Positions 18,853-28,056 of a DNA stretch of 64,000 nucleotides are shown piece by piece. Both the position numbers and the translations under genes were made by a program. The notes below the pieces were generated by a model, which was given only the letters and a program-made list of their open reading frames with translations, made no database searches and was not told the origin of the DNA. The DNA is from an uncultured Alphaproteobacteria bacterium (lineage in GTDB: Bacteria; Pseudomonadota; Alphaproteobacteria; Rs-D84): positions 1 to 64,000 of the forward strand of contig CAMWON010000004.1 of NCBI GenBank assembly GCA_947175875.1, written 5' to 3'. How positions within the stretch are numbered: the stretch's first letter is position 1; each line of letters starts with the position of its first letter.

Positions 18853-18976
18853 TGTATGCGCCCCGGCCAGATGCGCGCCAATATACGGGCGCGCGGCGGA
18901 CTGGGATGTTATCAGTGATGAATTGGCGCGCAATATCTATCGACATAATAAAATATGTGAAGAGACGAATAAGTAA
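18779..18976 (+). CDS. Rz1-like lipoprotein (outer-membrane spanin candidate)
   Basis: A 65-residue ORF overlapping the previous gene by 74 bp in the +1 frame. It has a lipoprotein-like signal (MQKHIVWGLAIFVASC, lipobox VASC), so the mature protein would begin at Cys-16. The C-terminal ISDELARNIYRHNKICEE resembles the conserved end of small phage Rz1-like proteins in alphaproteobacteria. Overlap, lipobox and location together support a two-component spanin, but homology was not tested. Confidence 0.55.
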   Translation: MQKHIVWGLAIFVASCAKNTPLPNNVCAPARCAPIYGRAADWDVISDELARNIYRHNKICEETNK

Positions 18977-19004
18977 TTGACAATTTGTTTGTTTTGTCTA
19001 TAAT
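18977..19004 (+). promoter_or_regulatory. Consensus promoter giving a predicted leaderless mRNA
   Basis: TTGACA (18977-18982), 16-nt spacer, TATAAT (18999-19004). The ATG of the next gene is at 19011, about where transcription should begin. Confidence 0.75.
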
Positions 19005-19010
19005 TTTCGC

Positions 19011-19955
19011 ATGGAATCTAATAAGACTGTTCTTTCCTCTATTGAATTTCGCCCAAAGCATCGTGCGCTGACTAAGCTGATGCGCTGCAACTGGGAGCGC
19101 GGGCCGATGTGGTGGCAAGCAATTTTATCAAAATGTACGGTTGCGCCGTATCTGGGCGCGTTGCCGCCAGAACTGCGTGCGCGCGTGACAAAAGAGCAAC
19201 TGTCGGCCGTCACGCACCAATTTCGCATGATTTTGGAAGATTTTTTAATCGCCAACATTCACGATATTCAAAAATCATCTGAAGGCGGATTCTACTATAT
19301 TGATGATATTGGTAAACTGTTCGGGACGCAATGCACTTTGGAGTTCCCGCCCATAAGCTATTTTGGTTATCGCATGTGGTCGGGGCGATTTGGTATGGTT
19401 GGCAAGATTTCTTTCCCCGAACTGGGGGGCTACTACGCCTTGAAATTATTTTATAAGTTGATAGACAGTGAATATTGTGGTGCGCATGGGGTCGAATATG
19501 AAATTCCTACTGCATTTGCGGCCGCGCATGCCGAGCCGCGTGACAATTCCCGTGTATATATGGCGTCGTTGATATATGAGCCATACCTGCTGTCCCGGTG
19601 GGAGGGAGATGTTGCGGGCGCCTGCGCTCGCGAAAATGAAAACGAGATTTTTGTGACGGCTCCTTATGAAGAGCAGTCGAGAAATTATCGTCACGGACGT
19701 CGTATCGATTACGGCGAAACGTATCGCACCGCATATGGTGCGGCCAGCTATCGTGTGCGTAAAATGTGCCGGACCATAATGAATGCGGCGAAAAGAAACG
19801 ATGTGGACAGCCTGCGCCGCTTGGCGCAGGACGCGTCCGTCGCCGCGCCGGCCGCGCAAAAAGATTTTTGCAAAGCCATGGACTTGGCGGCCGGCACAAT
19901 GTGCATTGATATTTATGGAATGATTACAAATTCCGTCGGCCCAAAAACTTATTGA
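19011..19955 (+). CDS. Hypothetical protein, 314 aa, predicted leaderless
   Basis: A soluble 314-residue protein I do not recognise. It is rich in aromatic residues (GFYYIDDIGKLFGTQC, YFGYRMWSGRFGMVG) with an Arg/Ala-rich helical C-terminal third. No signal peptide or membrane helix. The start codon lies 6 nt after a perfect -10 box, so no ribosome-binding site can be present on the transcript if this start is correct. The 3' end overlaps the convergent arginase-family gene by 7 bp. Confidence 0.6.
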   Translation: MESNKTVLSSIEFRPKHRALTKLMRCNWERGPMWWQAILSKCTVAPYLGALPPELRARVTKEQLSAVTHQFRMILEDFLIANIHDIQKSSEGGFYYIDDIGKLFGTQCTLEFPPISYFGYRMWSGRFGMVGKISFPELGGYYALKLFYKLIDSEYCGAHGVEYEIPTAFAAAHAEPRDNSRVYMASLIYEPYLLSRWEGDVAGACARENENEIFVTAPYEEQSRNYRHGRRIDYGETYRTAYGAASYRVRKMCRTIMNAAKRNDVDSLRRLAQDASVAAPAAQKDFCKAMDLAAGTMCIDIYGMITNSVGPKTY

Positions 19956-20785
19956 TTTGCGGCAATGCTTACCAGTTCACGCACGGCGTCCGCCGACGTT
20001 TCGTCCCCGCTGGGGGCGTATTCAACAAATTCAAAACTGTGCGCGTCGGCAAATTCCCGTGCCAGGCGCCGCGCCGCATACATGCTGATGCCGCCGGATT
20101 CCGGGACCAGAACGTCTTTGAAATACATCGGGTCGATTGCGTCAAAGTCAAACGATACGACAAACGGGCGGCCGTCAATGCGTCGGCGGATTTCGGTTAT
20201 TGCGTCGTCCAAGTCGCCGTCTGTCTGTAATTCATCGGCGCCGCGCATGAATATGCCATTTTCGCGTACAAAATTTATTTCTGACGGTTCATAGGAGCGG
20301 CTGGCCAGATAGAACAGGTTTTCCGGTTTCAGTGCGGGGAACTTTTTCTGCAGCGACAGCCAGCGCGCGTCACCCTGGCCCAGGTTGGCGCGAACATTTG
20401 TTCCGTGCGGTGCGCCGGACGCCTCTGCCTGCGAGCTCTCTGGTGTGTGTATGTCCAGATGTGCGTCAATGTACACCAGGCACAAATCCTCGTCCGGCAT
20501 CTGGTCGGCAATGGCTGTAAAGTGACCGAAATTTATGCTGTGGTCGCCGCCGATAAAAATGTGGCGGCCGGACGGTGTCGCGGCATATATTTTTTTGTGA
20601 ATCTCGAATGCGTCGCCAAAACGGTCCGCCATGCATTCGTCGGCCGATGTCGGGTCCGCCGATACAATTGTCCAGCGGCCGCCGGGAAACATTTCGCGTA
20701 CGGCCGCCGGGGCCAGGGCGGGGCCGCCCTCTACGATTTTTGCGGTTGCGCCGCGACCGTATTCAATACCTAAAAAACTAGTCAC
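19949..20785 (-). CDS. Arginase/agmatinase-family ureohydrolase
   Basis: A 278-residue binuclear manganese hydrolase. Metal-ligand motifs are intact: GGDHSINFG (His), YIDAHLDIH (Asp-x-His-x-Asp), and SFDFDAIDP (two Asp). These define the ureohydrolase superfamily; arginase, agmatinase, formimidoylglutamase or guanidinobutyrase activity cannot be told apart by eye. The start is a GTG at 20785 within GTGACTAG, overlapping the stop of the upstream gene by 8 bp, so the two are probably translationally coupled. Confidence 0.88.
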   Translation of the reverse strand: MTSFLGIEYGRGATAKIVEGGPALAPAAVREMFPGGRWTIVSADPTSADECMADRFGDAFEIHKKIYAATPSGRHIFIGGDHSINFGHFTAIADQMPDEDLCLVYIDAHLDIHTPESSQAEASGAPHGTNVRANLGQGDARWLSLQKKFPALKPENLFYLASRSYEPSEINFVRENGIFMRGADELQTDGDLDDAITEIRRRIDGRPFVVSFDFDAIDPMYFKDVLVPESGGISMYAARRLAREFADAHSFEFVEYAPSGDETSADAVRELVSIAANQ

Positions 20786-21782
20786 TGTAACTCTCCACTA
20801 TGCTTTCGGCGGCGTTCTTTATTTTCGCCAATCCGGATTCGTATGTTGCGCAGTCGCGGGCAATTTCAGACCTATATGCGTCGCGCATATTGGTTGCCAT
20901 GTATCCGCATCCGCGCAGATGCTGAACGCAATAATCATGGCCGGTGGCAAATGTCTGCTGGCCGCGGACACGGCTTTCTGTGCCGGCCCAGTTTATGTTC
21001 AGCGCATTTTCCAAATTTACCCATGAATTATCGCCGGTGTATTTTCCGATTGTTTCATCCCAGTATTCGTTCATTTCCGCATCCGACCATGTGTTTGAAC
21101 TTTGCAGGCGCAGAATCTGCTGAATCAAGCTGTCTATTGCAGGCTGGTATTCGGCGTCTATCTGGGCCAGTTTTGCACTGCAATAACAACGGTTGTATGC
21201 GGTCTTTTCACGACGACAATATCCGTTCATGCATTCCGTATAATCGGCCAGACAGCGCGCCGACGGCAATGTTTCGGTCGTGTTCATGGCCGCGGCGGCA
21301 ACGGCGGCGGATGCGTTCTGCGATGTCGTGCTGGCGTCGCCGCGCGCAGAACGCGCCGCCATTCTTTGTGCGGTGCCTGTTCCGGCGCGCGCAACGACGC
21401 GGCGTGCGGTTGTATTGTTTGCGGACGTGGCCGCGGATGTGGTTCCGGCGCGCGCCGATGACGCGGCCGCGGATGATGTTGAGCCGGACGTCGTGCGCGT
21501 CGCGGCACGAGATACGACACGTCGCGGCGCCGACAGCTGCTCTGTTTTGGTAATTACGTTTATTGGATTGGAGCCCTGGTTTGGCGTGACGCCCGGATTT
21601 AAATCGGTGCGCATTTGGTTGTTAAGATACGGGTACATATAGTTGTAATTATACGCCGCGTTTGGCGATGCGGTCGCACTGCGTGCGCCGGTGTTGCGCG
21701 TTGTGACCGCGCCGGCCGGCACGGCCGCGGCCAGTAATATAACAAACATACAAACAGCGCGTTGCATAATCATTACTTTCAT
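20778..21782 (-). CDS. Exported Arg/Thr/Ala-rich protein with small Cys domain
   Basis: A 334-residue protein with a signal peptide (hydrophobic VCMFVILLAAAVPAGA), a long low-complexity region of Ala, Thr, Ser and Arg (about residues 85-165), and then a helical domain opening with RCLADYTECMNGYCRREK and YNRCYCSAKLAQID. The same C-x6-C-x3-YC/FC ... RCxCS pattern after an Arg/Thr/Ala-rich stretch occurs in the 870-residue protein at 59349, so the two are paralogous in layout. Function unknown; periplasmic or surface location inferred. Start chosen at the Met giving the best signal peptide; no clear Shine-Dalgarno. Confidence 0.65.
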   Translation of the reverse strand: MKVMIMQRAVCMFVILLAAAVPAGAVTTRNTGARSATASPNAAYNYNYMYPYLNNQMRTDLNPGVTPNQGSNPINVITKTEQLSAPRRVVSRAATRTTSGSTSSAAASSARAGTTSAATSANNTTARRVVARAGTGTAQRMAARSARGDASTTSQNASAAVAAAAMNTTETLPSARCLADYTECMNGYCRREKTAYNRCYCSAKLAQIDAEYQPAIDSLIQQILRLQSSNTWSDAEMNEYWDETIGKYTGDNSWVNLENALNINWAGTESRVRGQQTFATGHDYCVQHLRGCGYMATNMRDAYRSEIARDCATYESGLAKIKNAAESIVESYSD

Positions 21783-21819
21783 TGTAGAAATTTTAGGGAT
21801 TTTAGACAAGCATAAAAAT

Positions 21820-21848
21820 TTGCAATTAGGGAAAAGGGTTGTTATACT
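21820..21848 (+). promoter_or_regulatory. Promoter of tRNA-Pro
   Basis: TTGCAA (21820-21825), 17-nt spacer, TATACT (21843-21848), 12 nt before the tRNA. Confidence 0.65.
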
Positions 21849-21860
21849 GGCGCATGTAAT

Positions 21861-21937
21861 CGGGGCGTAGCTCAGTCTGGTAGAGTGCTTGCTTTGGGAG
21901 CAAGATGTCGCATGTTCGAATCATGTCGCCCCGACCA
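21861..21937 (+). tRNA. tRNA-Pro (anticodon TGG)
   Basis: 77 nt with encoded CCA. Acceptor CGGGGCG/CGCCCCG; anticodon arm CTTGC-TTTGGGA-GCAAG gives TGG; T-loop TTCGAAT. Confidence 0.95.
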
Positions 21938-21947
21938 TAAAAGTTCC

Positions 21948-21974
21948 AAGTCGCGGAATCACGCGACTTTTTTG
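21948..21974 (+). terminator. Intrinsic terminator after tRNA-Pro
   Basis: AAGTCGCG-gaatca-CGCGACTT hairpin with T run. Confidence 0.85.
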
Positions 21975-22093
21975 TTTTTACCGCAATTTTGTTTCTGGGT
22001 TATTATTCTTGTATTGTGGGCTTGAATTTTTATTAAAAAATGTAATAATTATGAAACGACAATAATCCTAAAATTATACCCCAGGAGAGAGGA

Positions 22094-22909
22094 ATGCCAA
22101 AAGCAAAGAAACATGATAAATCGCCGGTTGGTGCATCGACTGTGACGGACGAAGGCGTGGCAAAGAAAAAGAAAGCGCGCCGCATGGCTTTTATTGTTGG
22201 CGGTGTGGCGGCGGTATGCGTCGGTGCGGTTATATTAAAGCATGTTTTGACGTCGGGCCCTTTTATGTATGCAGGGACGCTGGAGACGACAAAGGTTGTC
22301 GTTGCGGCGCGTGTCGCATCCGACATATCCGATGTATATGTGGCCGAGGGGGATGCGGTTGTTCGCGGCCAGCCGTTAATGGAGCTTAGCTGTGACACGT
22401 ATAAAATTTTGGCGACGCAGATTGACAATGACTACAGTCGTGCCCAGGCCCTGGCAGAGCGCGGTCATATGTCCCAGGCGGAATTTGATGTTTTGAACCG
22501 CAACAAGCAGGACAACGATTTAAAGCTGCAATGGTGCCGCGTTTCGGCGCCGATGGACGGTGTTGTGATTACAAAGTTTCGCGAACCGGGCGAGGTTGTG
22601 GCGCCGGGAACCGCGCTGATATCATTGGCGAACCCGTATGAGATATGGGCGTATTTTTATGTGCCGTACACCATGCTGCACCAGCTGCATATCGGCCAGG
22701 CGGTTGAAGGTATTTTGCCGGAGGCGGACAACAGACAATTTGCCGGGAAAATTGTAAAGATAAGTGAAGAGGCGGAATTTACGCCCAAGAACGTACAGAC
22801 GCGCGAGGAGCGCACGCGACTGGTTTACGGTGTAAAGGTTATGTTTGACAACCCCGATTTGACCCTGAAGGCCGGAATGACAATAGAGAGCGCCCTGGTA
22901 AATGAATAA
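22094..22909 (+). CDS. HlyD-family periplasmic adaptor (membrane fusion protein)
   Basis: A 271-residue adaptor that links an ABC exporter to an outer-membrane channel. A basic cytosolic N terminus (about 30 residues) and one membrane helix (AFIVGGVAAVCVGAVIL) precede a lipoyl/barrel-sandwich half (RVASDISDVYVAEGDAVVRG), a shortened hairpin helix region, the second lipoyl half (RVSAPMDGVVITKFREPGE), and a beta-barrel domain. GGAGAGAGGA supports the start. First gene of a six-gene operon whose next four genes overlap end to start. Confidence 0.9.
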   Translation: MPKAKKHDKSPVGASTVTDEGVAKKKKARRMAFIVGGVAAVCVGAVILKHVLTSGPFMYAGTLETTKVVVAARVASDISDVYVAEGDAVVRGQPLMELSCDTYKILATQIDNDYSRAQALAERGHMSQAEFDVLNRNKQDNDLKLQWCRVSAPMDGVVITKFREPGEVVAPGTALISLANPYEIWAYFYVPYTMLHQLHIGQAVEGILPEADNRQFAGKIVKISEEAEFTPKNVQTREERTRLVYGVKVMFDNPDLTLKAGMTIESALVNE

Positions 22910-23630
22910 GGTTGAAATCAATATTTCAAACGTCTCGAAAAAGTTCAAGGAAGTGAATGCTTTGGACGGCGTGTCGATGCGGTTCGAGACGGGAAAGCTG
23001 TACGGGGTAATCGGGCCGGCGGGCGCGGGAAAAACGACGCTGTTTCGGTTAATGCTGCAACTGATGCGCGGTGACGCGGGAAATATAGAATTTATTGCCG
23101 ACGGGCGGCCTGTGAAATTTGCGGATTTCGCCCAGCATATTGCGTACATGCCGCAAAGCCAGAGTCTGTATGCGGATTTGTCGATAGACGAGCATTTGGA
23201 TTTCTTTAAGAAACTCTATGGTATCGGCGATGCGGAATATGCGAAGAAAAAGCAGGAGCTGGTGCATCTGGCGCGGTTGGATAAATTTTTGGACCGAACG
23301 GCGGGGAATCTGTCGGGGGGAATGTATAAAAAACTGGGGCTGATGTGCGCGCTGTTGCGTTCGCCAAAGGTTATGCTGCTGGACGAGCCGACGAATGGTG
23401 TTGACCCGATAAGCCGCCGCGAATTCTGGAGCCTGTTGCATGCGTCGCTGGCGCAGGGGATTCTGGTTATCATGACCACCGCATACATGGACGAGGCCGA
23501 GCGTTGCAGCGAGGTTGTTTTGATGGAACAGGGCCGCGTTCTGGCGGCGGGCGAGCCGCGTGATTTGTTGAGCCGGTACAAATGCGCAAATTTTGATGAA
23601 TTTTTCCTGAAGCGCGGGGGTGAAAAATGA
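22902..23630 (+). CDS. ABC transporter ATP-binding protein (first of pair)
   Basis: A 242-residue ATPase. Walker A is altered from the common form to GPAGAGKTT, still with the catalytic Lys; the Q-loop is MPQSQSLYADLS; the signature is LSGGMYKKLGL; Walker B is VMLLDEPTNGVD; the switch His is replaced in ILVIMTTAYMDEA, where Ala-Tyr occupies the usual T(T/S)H position, a substitution also seen in some YbhF-like two-domain exporters. It overlaps the adaptor gene by 8 bp. In YbhF-type systems the two ATPase halves are fused; here they are separate genes. Confidence 0.9.
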   Translation: MNKVEINISNVSKKFKEVNALDGVSMRFETGKLYGVIGPAGAGKTTLFRLMLQLMRGDAGNIEFIADGRPVKFADFAQHIAYMPQSQSLYADLSIDEHLDFFKKLYGIGDAEYAKKKQELVHLARLDKFLDRTAGNLSGGMYKKLGLMCALLRSPKVMLLDEPTNGVDPISRREFWSLLHASLAQGILVIMTTAYMDEAERCSEVVLMEQGRVLAAGEPRDLLSRYKCANFDEFFLKRGGEK

Positions 23631-24538
23631 CTGCGCCGATTGTTGACGTTCAAAATTTATCGGTTATATTCGGCGACTTTTTCGCGGTGCGCGACGTGTC
23701 GTTTCGTGTAGCCCCGGGCGAGATTTTCGGGTTCCTGGGCGCGAACGGCGCGGGCAAGACGACAACGATACGCGTATTGTGCGGTCTGCTGCCGGGCAGT
23801 CGCGGGCGCGTCATAATAGACGGGGCGGAATTTGTTGCCGGGCGCGAGAATATCATAAAGCAAAAAGTCGGCTATATGTCCCAGCGATTTACGTTGTACG
23901 ACGGATTGTCTGTAAAGGAAAATTTTGATTTTGCGGCGTCTTTGCGCGGTTTGGGACGGGCGGAATATCTGGCAAACCGCGGGCGGTTGCTGAATTTTAT
24001 CGGTTTTGATGAAGACCTGAACACGGTGGTAAAAGATTTGCCGGGTGGAATAAAGCAAGAGGTTGCGCTGTGCGTATCGCTGTTGCACGATCCGAAAATC
24101 ATATTTTTGGACGAGCCGACGGCCGGCGTCGCGCCGGTGGCGCGCAATCGTTTTTGGCGTTTGATTAAAGATTTGGCGGCCGCGGGCAAGACCGTGTTTG
24201 TGACGACCCATTATATGGACGAGGCGGAAAACTGTAACCGTATTGCGCTGATGCGGGCGGGGGAACTGATTGCGGTGGACACACCAGCCGCGTTAAAGCG
24301 CGCGACATTCGGCGACTCGCTGTATAATTTTACGCCGCGCGGAAATGTGCGGATGCTGGCGCCGGCGCCCGATATGGAGATATGTGAGCCGTACGGTCGC
24401 CACTGGCATGTGAAATTCAAAGACGGTGTGAATGCGACGGCGGCGCTGCGACGCTATAAATCCGATTTTGATATAGAGAAGATACAGCCGTCGCTGGAAG
24501 ACGTTTTTATCAGATTGGTTGAGGGGCAGAACAGATGA
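23627..24538 (+). CDS. ABC transporter ATP-binding protein (second of pair)
   Basis: A 303-residue ATPase with Walker A GANGAGKTT, signature DLPGGIKQEVAL (Pro replacing the first Ser), Walker B IIFLDEPTAGV, and an intact switch His in VFVTTHYMDEA. A C-terminal extension of about 80 residues follows, as in drug-export ATPases. Asymmetry with the first ATPase (missing switch His there, altered signature here) suggests a heterodimer with one consensus and one degenerate catalytic site. It overlaps both neighbours by 4 bp. Confidence 0.9.
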   Translation: MTAPIVDVQNLSVIFGDFFAVRDVSFRVAPGEIFGFLGANGAGKTTTIRVLCGLLPGSRGRVIIDGAEFVAGRENIIKQKVGYMSQRFTLYDGLSVKENFDFAASLRGLGRAEYLANRGRLLNFIGFDEDLNTVVKDLPGGIKQEVALCVSLLHDPKIIFLDEPTAGVAPVARNRFWRLIKDLAAAGKTVFVTTHYMDEAENCNRIALMRAGELIAVDTPAALKRATFGDSLYNFTPRGNVRMLAPAPDMEICEPYGRHWHVKFKDGVNATAALRRYKSDFDIEKIQPSLEDVFIRLVEGQNR

Positions 24539-25659
24539 AGCGCTTTTCCATGCGTCGAATGGGCGCCATTTTTTCCAAGGAATTCAAACATATATTTCGC
24601 GACCCGTTTACGCTGCTGATGGCGCTGATGCTGCCGCTGGCGATTGTGTTGATATTGGGAAATTCTATCGAATTTAACGTGAAATCCATAAACATGGCGT
24701 ATCATGACGCAGATCGGACGGAAAGTTCGCGCAAGCTGCTGGAAACATTCGCCAGTTCAAATTATTTCCGGCCGTTTTCAATAGACAATCCGGAGCAGGG
24801 CTTTGCGGACATTGTCGATGAGCGGGCGCGCGTCATGGTATCTGTTGCGCCGGATTTTGAAAAGAATGTTCTGGGCGGCGGCACGGGGCATGTCCAGATA
24901 TTGCTGGACGGGGCGGACAATTCGTCCGTTATGGCGGTTGTAAATTATTTGAACACGATAAATCAAAAGGCGTATCTTAAAATTTTGGACATGCCGCAGA
25001 GCATGGTAACGCAAAATTTGTCTTTCAAGACAAGGTATCTGTTTAATCCCGAACTTAATTCGCGATGGTTTTCCGTGCCGGGATTGTCGGCGGTTATAAT
25101 TGCGCTGGTGGCGATTATGTTAACGACGCTGACCATATGCCGCGAATGGGAGCGCGGTTCCATGGAAATGCTGCTGTCAACGCCGGCGACGTCGTTGGAG
25201 ATTATTCTGGGCAAGGTGCTGCCGTATGCGATACTAAGTTTTGTCGGGTTTGTCTTGGTGTTCGTTGTGGCGCGCGTCGTGTTCGGTGTGCCGTTTGCGG
25301 GGCATTATATGACGCTGATACTGGGAACACTGCTGTTTGTCTTGGGGTATCTGGCAATCGGGCTGTTCATATCCGTATCCACGCACAAGCAAGAGGTTGC
25401 GATTCAGTTCGCGTGCATAATCGGCCTGCTGCCGACGGTGGTGCTGTCGGGGTTTGTGTTCCCGGTTGAATATATGAGCCGCGGGTACCAGGTGTTCTCG
25501 TCACTGTTCCCGGCGCGCTTTTACATGGACATAACCCGCGACCAGTTTCTAAAGGGCAGTTCCATTCTCGATTTGTGGGTGCTGTTCGCGCTGCTGGGGC
25601 TGCAGGCGGTGGTGTTGATGGCGGCATGCCTGGCGCGTTTCAAAAGGACGTTGGAATGA
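24535..25659 (+). CDS. ABC-2 type exporter permease (first)
   Basis: A 374-residue YhiF/YbhS-type permease: a cytosolic N terminus with the FSKEFKHIFRDPFT motif, membrane helix 1, an extracytoplasmic domain of about 130 residues, and five C-terminal helices with the ABC-2 signature REWERGSMEMLLSTPAT. Forms the membrane part together with the next gene. Overlaps both neighbours by 4 bp. Confidence 0.9.
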   Translation: MKRFSMRRMGAIFSKEFKHIFRDPFTLLMALMLPLAIVLILGNSIEFNVKSINMAYHDADRTESSRKLLETFASSNYFRPFSIDNPEQGFADIVDERARVMVSVAPDFEKNVLGGGTGHVQILLDGADNSSVMAVVNYLNTINQKAYLKILDMPQSMVTQNLSFKTRYLFNPELNSRWFSVPGLSAVIIALVAIMLTTLTICREWERGSMEMLLSTPATSLEIILGKVLPYAILSFVGFVLVFVVARVVFGVPFAGHYMTLILGTLLFVLGYLAIGLFISVSTHKQEVAIQFACIIGLLPTVVLSGFVFPVEYMSRGYQVFSSLFPARFYMDITRDQFLKGSSILDLWVLFALLGLQAVVLMAACLARFKRTLE

Positions 25660-26747
25660 ACAGATTCTGGGGCTTTTTTAAGAAAGAAATCATCGGCCTG
25701 TTGCGCGACCCGGTATTGCTGGTGGCGGTTATGGTTATGCCGGCGGTGCAGCTGGTCGTGCTTAGCGGGGCAATAACGCTGGAGGCAAAGAATCTGCGTC
25801 TGGCGGTGGATGCCGGTGCCGGCGATGTGATGATGGAAAAGATTTACAATCATGCAATCGGGTCGGGCTGGTTCGTGCGCGCGCCGGACATGGACAAGGA
25901 CCCGGTCGCCGCGGTGCAAAGCGGTCGCGCTGACGTCGCGATTGTGGCGCCCGACGGGGGATTGACGCGTGCGCTGGTCCGGGGCGAGGGCGAGATTCAG
26001 ATTCTAATAGATTCAATGAACATATTAAAGGCCCAGAGCATAGAGGCGTATCTGCAGGGTGTTGTCGTGCGCGCCGCCAAAGAGGCGGGATACAATCTGC
26101 CGGCGTCGCCGATTGCGTTTGATTTGCGGATACTGTTCAACCCGCAATTAAACACAAAGTGGTTCATGGTGCCGTCGCTGATTGCGGTTTTGGTGTTTAT
26201 ATCGCTGCTGGTTTTAATTACGATTTCCATCGCAAAAGAAAAGGAGACGGGAACGATAGAAACGCTGATATCGGCGCCGGTGTCAAAGTACGACATTATC
26301 ATCGGCAAGGTTGTGCCGTACATTCTGGTGTCGTTTTTGATAATGCTGTCGATTTTGGCAATAGGGCTGATGGTGTTCGGCATACCGTTCGTGGGTTCGG
26401 GGCTGATGTTCGTGCTGGGGTTCCTGGTGTTCTGCGTGCCGGGGGCGGCGATTGCGGTGCTGTTGGCGAATTTTACCCGAAACCAGCAGCAGGCCCTGCT
26501 TGGGATTGTGATTGTGGCGTTTATGGCGCTGATGCTGTCGGGGGCTTTGATTCCGACTGAAAACATGCCGACAATGTTGCAGTATATCAGCTATATAAAC
26601 CCGCTTAGCCATTATTCGTACATGGTGCGCAGTATTATTTTAAAAGGGCCCGACTGGTCTTATTTCGCCCAGCATTCGCTGGTAATGATTGCGGTCGGAA
26701 TACTGATATGGGTTATCGCGATTAAAAAGTTTAAAACCACGCTGTAA
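25656..26747 (+). CDS. ABC-2 type exporter permease (second)
   Basis: A 363-residue paralogue of the previous permease (YbhR-like): FFKKEIIGLLRDPVLL at the N terminus, one helix, an extracytoplasmic domain, then five helices with AKEKETGTIETLISAPVS. The start at 25656 overlaps the upstream stop (ATGA); longer upstream in-frame sequence lies inside the previous gene and was discarded. With the first permease it should form a heterodimeric channel. Confidence 0.9.
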   Translation: MNRFWGFFKKEIIGLLRDPVLLVAVMVMPAVQLVVLSGAITLEAKNLRLAVDAGAGDVMMEKIYNHAIGSGWFVRAPDMDKDPVAAVQSGRADVAIVAPDGGLTRALVRGEGEIQILIDSMNILKAQSIEAYLQGVVVRAAKEAGYNLPASPIAFDLRILFNPQLNTKWFMVPSLIAVLVFISLLVLITISIAKEKETGTIETLISAPVSKYDIIIGKVVPYILVSFLIMLSILAIGLMVFGIPFVGSGLMFVLGFLVFCVPGAAIAVLLANFTRNQQQALLGIVIVAFMALMLSGALIPTENMPTMLQYISYINPLSHYSYMVRSIILKGPDWSYFAQHSLVMIAVGILIWVIAIKKFKTTL

Positions 26748-26762
26748 TGAAAAGGAATAAAG

Positions 26763-28043
26763 ATGAAATGCGTATTTTATTTTAACATGGCGGTATTTCT
26801 GGCGACGATTGGTGCGGCGCGCGCGGACGTTTATTCCGCGCTGCAGGGCGTCTATGACACGAACCCCGTGATTGCAGAGGCGCGTTCGGCGGTTGGTGTC
26901 GCGACCAGTGAACTGGACGCGGCCCGTACGGAGACAAAACCCTATCTGGGCATCAATGCAAACGCGGGCCTGGCGCGGACCAAGTTTATGGACCAGACGT
27001 ATGACACCGTGCCGACCGAAATAGGGGTCGCGTTTCAGCAGAATGTATTTCAGGGCTTTTCCACAATGGCGAAAATAAAGGGCGCAAAGGGCATTGTCGC
27101 GGCGCGCCAGGCATCGCTGTATGCGACGCAGCAAGACGTGTTCCTGGATGCGATAAACGCATATGTAAATGTTTTAAACGCGGACGAGGTTTTAAAGCTG
27201 AAAAAGAACAACCAGCGCGTTTTACAGGAATATTACGACCTGTGCCGTCAAAAGCAGGAGGTGGGCGTATTAACCGCAACCGATGTCGCCCAGGCGTCCG
27301 CCCGTCTTGAGGGGGCCAAGTATCAGACGACCCAGGCCCAGGCGGAATATGACAATGCCCAGGAAACATTTCGCCGCATATACGGCCGGGCCGAAGACAA
27401 ATATACGGATGTGTCGCTGGAACGCGTAAAACACCTGTTCCCGGCATCCGTTGACGAGGCCGAAGAGTACGCGATGCGCAACCACCCGCTGATTGTGGCG
27501 CTGAATGCGCAAGAGGCGGCGGCGCGTGAAAACATAACCGTTGCGCGCAAATCGCGCCTGCCGTCGGTTGACATCAAGGCGTCCGCAATGCAGCTAAACG
27601 ACATTCCGGTAATTGACGATGTCCGCGACGGCCGTGTCGGTGTGTATTTCAGCATGCCGCTGTACGACAAGGGGAACGCGTCCGCAAACGTTGAAAAGGT
27701 GCGCCATACGGTGGCCGGCATTCAAGACCGCACGGTGGACGCCCGTCGCGGAATAGTTGAACATTTGCGCCAGGCGTGGAATACTTATGATGCCCAGACA
27801 TATGCGATAACCGCGGCCCAGGCGGCGGTTAAGGCGAATCAGCTGGCGCTGGACGGTACGCGCGAAGAGCAGGCGCGCGGTCGTCGCACTGTTTTGGACG
27901 TATTGAACGCCGAGCAGGAACTGTTGAACTCGCGCGTGTCGTTAAGCCAGGCCCGCCATGGCAAGGTATCCGCTTACTTTGCCGTTTTGGCCGCCACGGG
28001 AAAATTAAGCGCCGAGAATTTGGGCATAAAGATTAAAGAATGA
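26763..28043 (+). CDS. TolC-family outer-membrane efflux protein
   Basis: A 426-residue outer-membrane factor with signal peptide (MAVFLATIGAARA) and two repeats of the OEP helical barrel (ADVYSALQGVYDTNPVIAEARSAVG, then DEAEEYAMRNHPLIVALNAQEAAARENITVARKS in shorter form). The C-terminal helix TVLDVLNAEQELLNSR is the usual family end motif. AAAAGGA supports the start. Together with the five genes before it this makes a complete tripartite exporter in one operon; TolC partners are often encoded elsewhere, so a dedicated channel is notable. Substrate unknown. Confidence 0.9.
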   Translation: MKCVFYFNMAVFLATIGAARADVYSALQGVYDTNPVIAEARSAVGVATSELDAARTETKPYLGINANAGLARTKFMDQTYDTVPTEIGVAFQQNVFQGFSTMAKIKGAKGIVAARQASLYATQQDVFLDAINAYVNVLNADEVLKLKKNNQRVLQEYYDLCRQKQEVGVLTATDVAQASARLEGAKYQTTQAQAEYDNAQETFRRIYGRAEDKYTDVSLERVKHLFPASVDEAEEYAMRNHPLIVALNAQEAAARENITVARKSRLPSVDIKASAMQLNDIPVIDDVRDGRVGVYFSMPLYDKGNASANVEKVRHTVAGIQDRTVDARRGIVEHLRQAWNTYDAQTYAITAAQAAVKANQLALDGTREEQARGRRTVLDVLNAEQELLNSRVSLSQARHGKVSAYFAVLAATGKLSAENLGIKIKE

Positions 28044-28056
28044 AAAGGATTGCGGT

